Positions 1-7,284 of a stretch of DNA of 64,000 nucleotides are shown in pieces. A program made the translations under genes and the position numbers. Below the pieces are notes generated by a model. It saw only the letters and a program-made list of their open reading frames with translations. It did not search any database and was not told where the DNA came from. This DNA is from Bacteroidota bacterium. Its GTDB lineage: Bacteria; Bacteroidota; Bacteroidia; NS11-12g; UBA9320. The stretch lies in NCBI GenBank assembly GCA_016124755.1, contig WGNA01000022.1, positions 35,900 to 99,899 of the forward strand. Reading direction: 5' to 3'. Numbering within the stretch: the first letter of the stretch is position 1; each line of letters opens with the position of its first letter.

Positions 1-2
1 AT

Positions 3-1766
3 CAGGCGGTGGCAGACAGTTCGGAACAATTCAGTTCTTATAATTATGGTGTGATGGTGTATGGAAAAGGTTCGCTCATTTTTGATCATTTAAGAGGATA
101 CCTGGGAGATGAAATGTTTTATAACTGCTTTAGAAAGTACTTCGACAAATGGGCTTTTCACCATCCGTTGCCGGGAGATATGGAGCAAGTTTTTGTGAAA
201 ACATCCGGAAAAGATCTCTCCTGGTTTTTCGGCGATCTGATGCACAGTGAAGCACCGGTTGACTACCGCGTAAACAAGGTGGAAGACGGAAATGTGTTAA
301 TAGAAAATGTTGGCGGAATTAAAGCCCCGTATTCGGTTGGCTATTATTATAAAGGTGAATTGCAAAAGGAGATTTGGTATGATGGACACACCGGGGTGAT
401 GAAACATCCGATTCCTTCCGGAGCAGTTGATCTCATTAAAATTGATCCGAGATCTATGATGGCAGAATCAAACCGGAAGAATAATTCGTACCGGCTGAAT
501 AGTCTGTTTGGTAAAATTGAGCCACTCAATGTTGACTTCTCTATTAAAGGATACATTGAAAATCCCGATAGAACCACCATGGCGTGGTCACCCATCATAG
601 GATGGAATTCTTGTAACCGCGGCATGATCGGCGTGTTGTTGAACAATCCGGTAGCACCGGTACAGAAATACAATTTTGTGGCAACACCGATGTATGCATT
701 CGGAACAAAAGACCTCAATGGTTATTTCAATTTTGCATGGCATCGTTACGGAGACAACAAACCGCAGGATATTACATTCGGTATGAAAAGCGCCCGTTTT
801 GCGTATGCTCCTTCTGATACATTTACCTACAACCGGATTGCTCCGTATGTGTCTTTTAAATTCAGAAATAAAGACAAGCGGTATTTCAACAACACAGTTG
901 TAACCCTGAAATACACCAACACGTCGTTCACTCCCAAATTTGATCAGGATGCGAAGCTCAAAGTGCTGGAAAACGACATCTCGACTTACAACAGAAGAAC
1001 ATTTACCGAAAATCTTCCGGACCAGTTTTTTGATTTCATTGTGCAGGGAGACGACGGGCAAAAGCTCAATCACACTTCTTACAAGCTCGACTTTCAATAC
1101 GGAATGATTGCCGATAATCAGTTCATGTTCGATAGCATTAGCGGAAAAATTATTTCGAAAAAAATCACCGATAATTTTGCCAAACTGAGTTTCACGTTTA
1201 AACACAGAATCAATTACAGCCTTAAAAACAAAGGACTCGACATTAGGGTGTTTGCCGGAGTTATGCTCGATAAAGCGGATAACGGTTTATACCAATACCG
1301 GATCGGTTCACAGGGCGGACGATACGATTATACGTTTGAAGAAACCGCTTTGGGAAGAAATCAGACATCGGGTGTTTTTGTGAATCAGGTGATGACCAAC
1401 AACATGTTTGTAAAGGCGGTTGGTAATTTTGGAAACATTGACGGATATACGGTTTCTGCAAATCTTGTAACGGATCTGCCCGGGAAACTGCCGCTTCATC
1501 TTTATGCCGACATCTTCACTTTTAATGATATTAAAAACCATGTGAACAACACCGATCAGCAATCGTTTGGTTACACCGGCGGCGTTTCACTGAGATTTGC
1601 AAAAGATGTTTTTGAAATTTACTTCCCGTTGGTGAGTTCCTCCATTATCACTAAAACACAGGACGCTCAACAGTTGACTAATTACAAACAGCAAATCAGT
1701 TTCACTCTTAATTTGAACAAACTCACTGGTTTTAGTCTCGAAGATATGTTGCGAAAAGCGCTCTGA
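3..1766 (+). CDS. M1 family metallopeptidase (aminopeptidase), C-terminal part, cut by window edge
   Basis: The reading frame is open from the first bases, so the start lies upstream of the window and what remains is the C-terminal ~588 residues. The beginning (SYNYGVMVYGKGSLIFDHLR, then a conserved Gly/Asp turn and a Trp-rich helix) is the part of M1 zinc aminopeptidases that follows the HExxH zinc site and carries the conserved Tyr. The zinc ligands themselves are outside the window, so activity cannot be judged. The last ~400 residues are beta-rich and aromatic-rich with no recognisable domain. They match the long C-terminal extensions seen in Bacteroidota M1 enzymes that are probably periplasmic or outer-membrane associated (inference). 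The gene ends 5 bp before the convergent radC stop codon. Confidence 0.8.
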   Translation, partial: QAVADSSEQFSSYNYGVMVYGKGSLIFDHLRGYLGDEMFYNCFRKYFDKWAFHHPLPGDMEQVFVKTSGKDLSWFFGDLMHSEAPVDYRVNKVEDGNVLIENVGGIKAPYSVGYYYKGELQKEIWYDGHTGVMKHPIPSGAVDLIKIDPRSMMAESNRKNNSYRLNSLFGKIEPLNVDFSIKGYIENPDRTTMAWSPIIGWNSCNRGMIGVLLNNPVAPVQKYNFVATPMYAFGTKDLNGYFNFAWHRYGDNKPQDITFGMKSARFAYAPSDTFTYNRIAPYVSFKFRNKDKRYFNNTVVTLKYTNTSFTPKFDQDAKLKVLENDISTYNRRTFTENLPDQFFDFIVQGDDGQKLNHTSYKLDFQYGMIADNQFMFDSISGKIISKKITDNFAKLSFTFKHRINYSLKNKGLDIRVFAGVMLDKADNGLYQYRIGSQGGRYDYTFEETALGRNQTSGVFVNQVMTNNMFVKAVGNFGNIDGYTVSANLVTDLPGKLPLHLYADIFTFNDIKNHVNNTDQQSFGYTGGVSLRFAKDVFEIYFPLVSSSIITKTQDAQQLTNYKQQISFTLNLNKLTGFSLEDMLRKAL

Positions 1767-1777
1767 GGAAATCAGAG
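1761..1777. other. Small inverted repeat spanning both convergent stop codons
   Basis: CTCTGA, a five-base GGAAA loop and TCAGAG form a perfect 6-bp stem. One arm contains the TGA stop of the M1 peptidase gene and the other the TGA stop of radC on the opposite strand. There is no strong T-tract on either side, so an intrinsic terminator is only a possibility. Confidence 0.35.
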
Positions 1778-2461
1778 TTTGCCATCGTCGGCGAAACTGT
1801 AATAACCTCCAGAACTCACAATAATGTGGTCGAGTACCTGAATGTCGAGCATTTCTCCGGCGAGTTTAACTTTTCGTGTGAGATCCATATCCGAGGTACT
1901 TGGCTTGAGATTGCCGCTCGGATGATTGTGGCAAAGAATGATTCCGCTTGCTCCGCGATCGATTGCGAGTTTGTAAATCTTTCGCGGATCGGCAACAGTA
2001 CCGGAAATGCTTCCCTCGCTTATTTTATATTCCTTGATTAAACGGTTTGAGCGGCTCAATAAAATCACCCAGAATTCTTCGTACGGTTTATCCTGAAGAT
2101 ATTGACTCATGTATTGATAGGCTTCGCGACTGCTTCCGATTCTGCGCGAGAGTTTTATTTCTTCTGATGCTCTTCTGGCGCCGAGTTCCAGTGCACTCAA
2201 AACGGATATTGCTTTTGCCGGGCCGATACCTTCTATCCGGCATAAATCGGCAACGGTCATTCGGGCGAGAGAGTGAAGACTATTATCTGCAAGGTTGAGA
2301 GCGTCTCGGGCAAGATCAATGGCAGATTTCGATTTGGATCCGGTGCCGAGCAGAATTCCGATCAGTTCAGAATTGCTGAGGGCATTTCTTCCGAGGTGTT
2401 CAAATTTCTCGCGTGGTTGTTCATCCGCATGGCGGTTTTTCAGGGTTACATAGTCTGGCAT
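1772..2461 (-). CDS. radC: RadC family JAB/MPN+ domain protein
   Basis: The 229-residue length is normal for RadC. An N-terminal helix-hairpin-helix region (about residues 65-95, with IEGIGPAKA) is followed by a JAB/JAMM metalloprotease-like domain. The signature HNHPSG sits at residues 178-183 (His178, His180) and Asp191 completes the usual zinc-binding set. RadC was once linked to DNA repair, but the role of the family is unsettled and the fold suggests a zinc hydrolase. The ATG start at 2461 lies just beyond the rpsT terminator hairpin, so radC either has its own weak promoter in that short gap or relies on readthrough. Its stop faces the M1 peptidase stop with a 5-bp gap. Confidence 0.92.
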   Translation of the reverse strand: MPDYVTLKNRHADEQPREKFEHLGRNALSNSELIGILLGTGSKSKSAIDLARDALNLADNSLHSLARMTVADLCRIEGIGPAKAISVLSALELGARRASEEIKLSRRIGSSREAYQYMSQYLQDKPYEEFWVILLSRSNRLIKEYKISEGSISGTVADPRKIYKLAIDRGASGIILCHNHPSGNLKPSTSDMDLTRKVKLAGEMLDIQVLDHIIVSSGGYYSFADDGKL

Positions 2462-2473
2462 TTGGTAAAAATA

Positions 2474-2505
2474 AAAAGCCCCGACGTTTGAACATCGGGG
2501 CTTTT
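2474..2505 (-). terminator. Intrinsic terminator downstream of rpsT
   Basis: An 11-bp perfect inverted repeat (AAAAGCCCCGA at 2474-2484, TCGGGGCTTTT at 2495-2505) encloses a 10-base loop. Read on the minus strand it is a GC-rich stem followed by a T-run, 25 bp after the rpsT stop codon. The flanking A/T tracts make it potentially bidirectional. Confidence 0.85.
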
Positions 2506-2529
2506 AAAATATTTTATTGAACGCTCTTC

Positions 2530-2781
2530 TTACAGAGAGTTAACGTGCTTAGTGAGGCTGCTTTTCAGGTTGCCCACTTTGTTTTTATGAATGATATTGT
2601 TTTTGGCAAGCTTATCGAGTTTAGCAAAAGTCTCTCTTAACAATTGTTCTGCTTCTGCTTTAACGGTGCTGGTTCGTACTTTTTTAATCCAGGTTCTGGC
2701 CGTTTTATGCTGATAGCGGTTAAGCTCGTTGCGGGCTTCGTTGCTTCTTATTCTCTTTAATGCGCTTTTATGATTCGCCAT
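2530..2781 (-). CDS. rpsT: 30S ribosomal protein S20
   Basis: This 83-residue, very basic protein has the typical S20 start (MANHKSALKRIRSNEARNE), the RTWIKKVR motif and the IIHKNKVGNLKSSLTKHV C-terminus. S20 binds 16S rRNA near the 5' domain and helps 30S assembly. It forms a single-gene unit: a TAATTTTG -7 box lies 23 bp upstream of the ATG and a strong terminator follows the stop. I see nothing unusual in the sequence. Confidence 0.97.
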   Translation of the reverse strand: MANHKSALKRIRSNEARNELNRYQHKTARTWIKKVRTSTVKAEAEQLLRETFAKLDKLAKNNIIHKNKVGNLKSSLTKHVNSL

Positions 2782-2803
2782 CGAAATTCTGTATTAAGGG
2801 CTG

Positions 2804-2834
2804 CAAAATTAAAATCTCTTCAGACAATTGCAAT
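2804..2834 (-). promoter_or_regulatory. Predicted Bacteroidota-type promoter for rpsT
   Basis: On the minus strand ATTG (2834-2831), a 19-bp spacer and TAATTTTG (2811-2804) match the Bacteroidota primary sigma consensus TTTG-N19-TAnnTTTG, with one mismatch in the -33 box. Transcription would start about 15-20 nt before the rpsT ATG. Confidence 0.6.
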
Positions 2835-3225
2835 TAAAGTCTGAATATTTTTTTATCTCAGAAGAATTTGCCTGAGATTGATGATGAGAACAGAAATCAA
2901 AACTTCCATAAAAGAGGAAGTCCTGATTCTCATCAGGACTTCTCCAACAAAAGTCTTTACTAGACCTTGTTAACCAATTACTAACTTAAATTACTGATGT
3001 GCACAGTAAAGCTACTGATGCGATACAAAACAAAACCCAAAAATTTTAACAGACAAGAAAAAATGTGATCGGAATCATTTGCCGTGAGTCGCAGAAGAAA
3101 TTCGAATTTTGGAAAACACCTTTTCATCGCATTGACCGATGGCGTTCAGCAATTTAATGATGCATTAATCGGCGTTGGGTTATGTAAAGATTGTATGCAC
3201 CAACCGGTTACTATTTGTTTGAAGG
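2835..3225. other. Intergenic stretch between rpsT and the YhcG nuclease, with a perfect hairpin
   Basis: About 390 bp with no convincing gene. It contains a perfect 10-bp inverted repeat with a 6-base loop (GAAGTCCTGA at 2917-2926, TCAGGACTTC at 2933-2942). No long T-run follows on either strand. A 60-codon reading frame at 3084-3266 has no recognisable similarity, overlaps the nuclease start, and is not called. Confidence 0.5.
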
Positions 3226-4350
3226 ATGAGGCTCGATCGTTTAGTTGGTCAGATAACACGAATTGATTCAGAGATACGGAAAGAAACTGCCAAAGCTGTG
3301 AATTCTATGCTGACAATACGCAATTGGCTAATTGGTTTTTATGTGATTGAATATGAACAAAGAGGTGAAGATCGAGCAACTTACGGAGATCGACTTCTGG
3401 AAAAGCTCTCTGAAAAATTATCCTCGCGAAACATTCGGGGAATGACAACACCGGAATTGAGTCGTTACAGACAATTTGCATCGATCTATTTTCGATTTGG
3501 ATCTGAGGTGCAACTCATTTTAAATCAGCACAGAAGAAATCTTGGGACACTGTCCCAAGATTTCAATAAGCAAGTTGTATTTCATATAACTGGGTCAGTT
3601 ACAGAGAATTCGAAAGACCGTGAAGTACCGACGAAAATACTTCTTACCAAATTGGCTTTTAGTCACTTTGTCGAGTTGATAAAGATTAACGAAACTGAAA
3701 AGCGCCTCTTTTATGAAGTTGAATGTATTAATGGAACCTGGAGTGTAAGGGAACTCAAAAGGCAGATAAACAGTCTGTACTTTGAGAGATGTGGAATTTC
3801 GGGTAAACCTGAATTGTTGCAACGCCAATTAAGCGAAGAAAATAACTCATCTGCCCCTGCTCACTTCATTAAAGACATCTACGCTTTCGAATTTTTGGGT
3901 CTGCCGATTAAAGATGCGGTGGAAGAATCAGATTTGCAATCCGCTCTGTTGGGTCATCTACATGAATTTATTTTAGAATTAGGAAATGGTTTTTGTTTGG
4001 AAGCACGTCAAAAACGAATTTTGATTGGTGATGAATATTTTTTCATTGATTTGGTTTTTTACCACAGACTACTCCGGTGTCACGTTTTGGTTGAACTGAA
4101 AATTGATGCCTTTAATCATTCCAATGCAGGGCAATTGAACACTTATCTCAATTATTATAACGAGGAAATAAAACAAAAAGGGGATAATGACCCAATATGG
4201 ATTCTTATGGTTACCGATAAAAACAATGCATTAGTTAAATATGCTACTGCCGGCATGGATCAAAACCTGTTTGTAAGTAAATATTTAGTGCAACTACCAC
4301 CAGTTCATCAATTGGAAAATTTTATTAAAAAGGAACTAAAGCACATCTAA
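3226..4350 (+). CDS. YhcG/DUF1016 family PDDEXK nuclease, solitary
   Basis: The 374-residue protein has the two-part layout of the DUF1016 (YhcG) family. The N-terminal helical DUF1016_N region covers about residues 1-190 (ETAKAVNSMLTIRNWLIGFYVIEYE; SHFVELIKI near 146). The C-terminal PDDEXK nuclease domain covers about 215-370. The catalytic pattern is visible as Asp275 (FFIDLVFYH) and Glu290-x-Lys292 (VELKI), followed by GQLNTYLNYYNEE and the DPIWILMVTDKN strand. Family members often sit beside type I restriction-modification or other defence genes. None is present here, so any defence role is inference. The middle of the gene contains a 29-base near-perfect palindrome (3536-3564). The ATG at 3226 is the first good start; the 3' end lies 10 bp from the convergent acyltransferase. 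Confidence 0.88.
   Translation: MRLDRLVGQITRIDSEIRKETAKAVNSMLTIRNWLIGFYVIEYEQRGEDRATYGDRLLEKLSEKLSSRNIRGMTTPELSRYRQFASIYFRFGSEVQLILNQHRRNLGTLSQDFNKQVVFHITGSVTENSKDREVPTKILLTKLAFSHFVELIKINETEKRLFYEVECINGTWSVRELKRQINSLYFERCGISGKPELLQRQLSEENNSSAPAHFIKDIYAFEFLGLPIKDAVEESDLQSALLGHLHEFILELGNGFCLEARQKRILIGDEYFFIDLVFYHRLLRCHVLVELKIDAFNHSNAGQLNTYLNYYNEEIKQKGDNDPIWILMVTDKNNALVKYATAGMDQNLFVSKYLVQLPPVHQLENFIKKELKHI
3536..3564. repeat. 29-base near-perfect inverted repeat inside the YhcG-family gene
   Basis: Arms of 14 bases (3536-3549 and 3551-3564; core CTTGGGACA / TGTCCCAAG) flank a single central C. It encodes the NLGTLSQDF linker between the helical domain and the rest of the protein. The arms are exactly complementary. 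Confidence 0.8.
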
Positions 4351-4360
4351 CAATTTAAAT

Positions 4361-4951
4361 TCACTTCTCCAACTTTGTTACGTCCACTTCAAAGTCCCGG
4401 GTTTTGGGAATAATTTTTAAAAGTGAGGAATCCTGAGAAACCGTGCAGTTGGAGGGAATTTCCCCACTTATATAACAACTGGCTCCAATGGTAACGTTGC
4501 TCCCGATTTTAGTTCCTGCTACGATGCAACAATTGGCGCCGATCCAAACATTATCCCCGATTTCAACACCTTTTGTATGCGAAGTTTTGCGGTGATCGTA
4601 TTTGTAATGGTTTGTTGTCGCTATAATTACGTTCGGACCTAACAGCACATTGTGCCCGATTTTTAATCCGCCTGATGCGTTAATGTAATTTCCGGGATTG
4701 TCGCCCGGTTCGGTGCAGGTGCCTTTTTCAATGAGTTCCCAACTGATAACCTTGGAACGAAAATCAACGGGCCAGGGTACGCTTCCATTTATTCGAAGAA
4801 TTTTCTGAAAGAAAAAATAGCGCCTGAAAACTTCGTGATACATCATGTAGCCTACCTTGGTTTTGCGATACCGGGGCCACAACCACAAAACAACCGGCTT
4901 GAAAAACGGATCGTCGATATCATCCAGAAATTGTCGGATAGCCTTTCTCAA
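4361..4951 (-). CDS. Left-handed beta-helix acyltransferase (hexapeptide-repeat family)
   Basis: The C-terminal half has hexapeptide repeats typical of LbetaH acetyltransferases (INASGGLKIGHNVLLGPNV, VEIGDNVWIGANCCIVAG, TKIGSNVTIGASCYISGEI) and an ATTNHYKYDH segment carrying the likely catalytic His. The partner is a Wzx-like flippase, so the substrate is probably a surface-polysaccharide sugar (inference). The start is ambiguous. An ATG at 5056 would overlap the flippase gene by 109 bp and give 231 residues. A TTG at 4951 overlaps the flippase TGA stop as TTGA, gives 196 residues and looks like classical translational coupling; I chose the latter. The sequence between the two starts does not resemble a required domain. 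Confidence 0.8.
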   Translation of the reverse strand: MRKAIRQFLDDIDDPFFKPVVLWLWPRYRKTKVGYMMYHEVFRRYFFFQKILRINGSVPWPVDFRSKVISWELIEKGTCTEPGDNPGNYINASGGLKIGHNVLLGPNVIIATTNHYKYDHRKTSHTKGVEIGDNVWIGANCCIVAGTKIGSNVTIGASCYISGEIPSNCTVSQDSSLLKIIPKTRDFEVDVTKLEK

Positions 4952-6279
4952 ATCAGAAGGAACTTTATTACAAGGTTTAGCAAAGTTAATCCGCCCAAAA
5001 TCATTAGTGCTTTCACCACGCTGATGAAAATATTTTTTCCGGTAAGCCTGAAACAATCAAACAACATGGCGATCCTCACCAATGAAGCAATAAATGCATA
5101 ACCGGTCAGCGCAATTAGCACATCACCGGTTTGTTTTAAAAGAAGAAACAACACAAATCCTGAAAGCACTGTGAATAATGCGGTAAACCACAGTTGCCTT
5201 TTTAATGAATTGAATACTTCGTATGCTGCAGCAAAAGGGCTTGAAAGATAAATTACGAAATAAAGCAGAACCAGAATCTGCACCATTGAACCGGAAGGTT
5301 CCCAACTGGAACCGAGTATAAATGGAATCAAAACATCACCCCAGATCATTAATACGGAAACCGGAATTACCGATAACCAGAATAAAAATCGGAGCAGGTT
5401 TAGTGATAAACTCAAACGCCCCGCAACATCATCACGAAGTCTTGCAAGTCTTTCAAAATATACCTGACCAACGGCATAACTGATTGCGCTCAGAGGAATA
5501 AAAGTGAGTTTTACCGCATTGCCGTATAAGCCGTTAATTTCTTCACCGAGAAACGCCCCTATTAAAAAAACCGGCAGATACGAACCGAATACATTGATAA
5601 GTGTGGAAGGTGTTGCCAACAACGGAAAAGCCTTGTAGCGAACCGCTATTTCTTTTAGTCGTGTCGGATTTAATTGCAGAACCGGTTTCAGTTTTTTCGG
5701 CAAAAGCAGAATCAGTTGTAAAAACTGTCCGACCACATGCCCGATCACCAAACCGTTTCCGGGAACAACGGCCTGAAACGGGTGAAGTACTTTGTATGCC
5801 GAGCCGCCTGCCATACCAATCACACGATTAGAAGCTACTTTTTTATACCTGCGTTCCCGGTTAAACCAAACTAAAATAGTATCTGCTGCACCGGTAATAA
5901 AAACTGTGATTGGAATCCAAAACATCCAGTTTCCCGAATCTTCCATTCCGAATATTGAGCAGATCGAAGAACCACCTATTAAAACAATCAGAAAAAAAAG
6001 CAGACTCCACAAAAAGTTTAAAATCATGGAAAGCATTACCAGATCTTTTGCCCGGTTACGATCGCTTTCTACGATTATCGCCTGATTGTACTGGAGTCCG
6101 GAAAGGGTTACCAATACGGCAACAATCGAGGTAAAAAGTACCGCGACACCGTGTTCCGATTTAGAATAAACACGTGACAAAACCGGAATGATGAGAAACG
6201 AAATAATCTGGGCGATTCCGGTGCTGCTGAACAGAACACCGGCATTTTTCAGAAAGTCGTTTCGTAAAATCTGCTTCAA
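4948..6279 (-). CDS. Oligosaccharide flippase family protein (Wzx/MATE-like)
   Basis: The 443-residue, highly hydrophobic protein has about 12 predicted membrane helices and the polysaccharide-biosynthesis N-terminus (FLKNAGVLFSSTGIAQIISFLIIPVLSRVYSKSEHGVAVLFTSI). It probably flips lipid-linked oligosaccharide across the inner membrane for surface polysaccharide or LPS assembly. The gene starts with TTG: the frame has an upstream stop at 6303-6301 and no ATG before the conserved N-terminus. A hairpin abuts that start codon. It is co-transcribed with the acyltransferase downstream. No glycosyltransferases are nearby, so this is a two-gene fragment of polysaccharide machinery rather than a full locus. 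Confidence 0.88.
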   Translation of the reverse strand: MKQILRNDFLKNAGVLFSSTGIAQIISFLIIPVLSRVYSKSEHGVAVLFTSIVAVLVTLSGLQYNQAIIVESDRNRAKDLVMLSMILNFLWSLLFFLIVLIGGSSICSIFGMEDSGNWMFWIPITVFITGAADTILVWFNRERRYKKVASNRVIGMAGGSAYKVLHPFQAVVPGNGLVIGHVVGQFLQLILLLPKKLKPVLQLNPTRLKEIAVRYKAFPLLATPSTLINVFGSYLPVFLIGAFLGEEINGLYGNAVKLTFIPLSAISYAVGQVYFERLARLRDDVAGRLSLSLNLLRFLFWLSVIPVSVLMIWGDVLIPFILGSSWEPSGSMVQILVLLYFVIYLSSPFAAAYEVFNSLKRQLWFTALFTVLSGFVLFLLLKQTGDVLIALTGYAFIASLVRIAMLFDCFRLTGKNIFISVVKALMILGGLTLLNLVIKFLLI

Positions 6280-6301
6280 TGCGGAAGAATATTTTCCGCA
6301 T
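6279..6301 (-). promoter_or_regulatory. Hairpin abutting the TTG start codon of the flippase gene
   Basis: On the minus strand ATGCGGAA, a 7-base loop and TTCCGCAT form a perfect 8-bp stem whose last base is the first T of the TTG start. If present in the mRNA it would cover the ribosome landing site. A near-consensus -7 box (TAATCTTG) lies immediately upstream. Confidence 0.4.
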
Positions 6302-6341
6302 CAAGATTAGTCTAAAATAATGTGATTGGGAATCCGGGATT

Positions 6342-6740
6342 TCAGGATTTGCCGGAACCAGGTATAAATCGGAGTAATGTATTTCGCTCCTGATACATCA
6401 CAATTAAACAGCAAATGAAAGTTGCTAATGCCAGTGTGAATAGTGTTCCTCCGTCGCCCTGAACATCAATTCCCAACGATGTGAGATGAAAGAACAAGGC
6501 GCCCGACATAACACCCGCACCCAAAACCGCTCCGAAGTGAGACTTCCCGGGAACCAGCAATAAAATGGCGGCAATAAGCTCTGTAACTCCACTTCCGTAG
6601 CGTCCCCAGGGTTCCATGTGAACTGTTTCGAAAATGTAAATGCTTTCGGGTTGACCTGTAAATTTAAAATACAAAGTCTGGAACATAATGATGGCCGGAA
6701 CCATTCGAACCACCCAATAGAGAATTCTTTTCAGTTGCAT
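6342..6740 (-). CDS. DoxX family membrane protein
   Basis: The 132-residue protein has four predicted membrane helices. Its pattern is DoxX/SURF4-like: an early helix with YWVVRMVPAIIMFQTLYFKFTG, then GVTELIAAILLLVPG and a GALFFHLTSLGI helix. The family is linked to quinone or thiol metabolism in some species, but function here is unknown. It lies 22 bp downstream of the VOC-family gene on the same strand and is probably co-transcribed with it. Confidence 0.85.
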   Translation of the reverse strand: MQLKRILYWVVRMVPAIIMFQTLYFKFTGQPESIYIFETVHMEPWGRYGSGVTELIAAILLLVPGKSHFGAVLGAGVMSGALFFHLTSLGIDVQGDGGTLFTLALATFICCLIVMYQERNTLLRFIPGSGKS

Positions 6741-6762
6741 ATTTTTAAGGTTGGGGAAAAGC

Positions 6763-7200
6763 TCACTTGGTGGTTTTACCGTCGTAAAGTCTGGTGAAAA
6801 CCGAGTCGACCGGTTCCCACAATTCGATCTTTACGCCATCGGGATCCAGGATGTGAACAAACTTTCCGTATTCGTATGTCTCTATGTCGTCGACAACATG
6901 CACTCCTGACTCGCGAAGCTGATCCACTAACCTCTCGATGTTCTTCACCCGAAAATTAATCATGAACGAATGTCCCGAAGGTTCAAAATAATCGGTGTTG
7001 GTTGCCATCGGACTCCATTGCAAATAGGCGATCTTTTCGGGATCGCTCCCCTCGCGGTATTCGAAAAGACTTCCGTACTCGTTGGTTGTAAGACCGAGAT
7101 TTTTAGAATACCACAATCGGCTGTCTTCGGGGTTTGATGATTTAAAAAAGATTCCACCGACTCCGGTTACTCTTCCTTTTTGAGGTTGGTCGTTTTCCAT
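6763..7200 (-). CDS. VOC (glyoxalase/bleomycin resistance) superfamily protein
   Basis: The 145-residue protein is a single vicinal-oxygen-chelate fold. It opens with VGGIFFKSSNPEDSRLWYSKNLGL, the usual first beta-alpha-beta module, and ends with the conserved FVHILDPDGVKIELWEP metal-site strand containing the terminal Glu. Such proteins are metal-dependent enzymes or binding proteins with diverse substrates, and none can be assigned. It is the first gene of a probable two-gene unit with the DoxX protein. Confidence 0.88.
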   Translation of the reverse strand: MENDQPQKGRVTGVGGIFFKSSNPEDSRLWYSKNLGLTTNEYGSLFEYREGSDPEKIAYLQWSPMATNTDYFEPSGHSFMINFRVKNIERLVDQLRESGVHVVDDIETYEYGKFVHILDPDGVKIELWEPVDSVFTRLYDGKTTK

Positions 7201-7284
7201 TTGGTTTGTGATTTGAGTTGAATCAAAATTGGGGATTTGAAAACAAAATGAAAACGATTCGCGAAAAAGTTTTGGTTGAAATAT

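Noticed and set aside
588..1205. Long open frame opposite the M1 peptidase gene (about 205 codons)
   Set aside because: Its product lacks domain or signal patterns and mirrors codon bias of the real gene on the other strand.
3084..3266. 60-codon frame upstream of the YhcG nuclease
   Set aside because: It overlaps the nuclease start, has no recognisable motif and no promoter box of the type seen elsewhere in the window.
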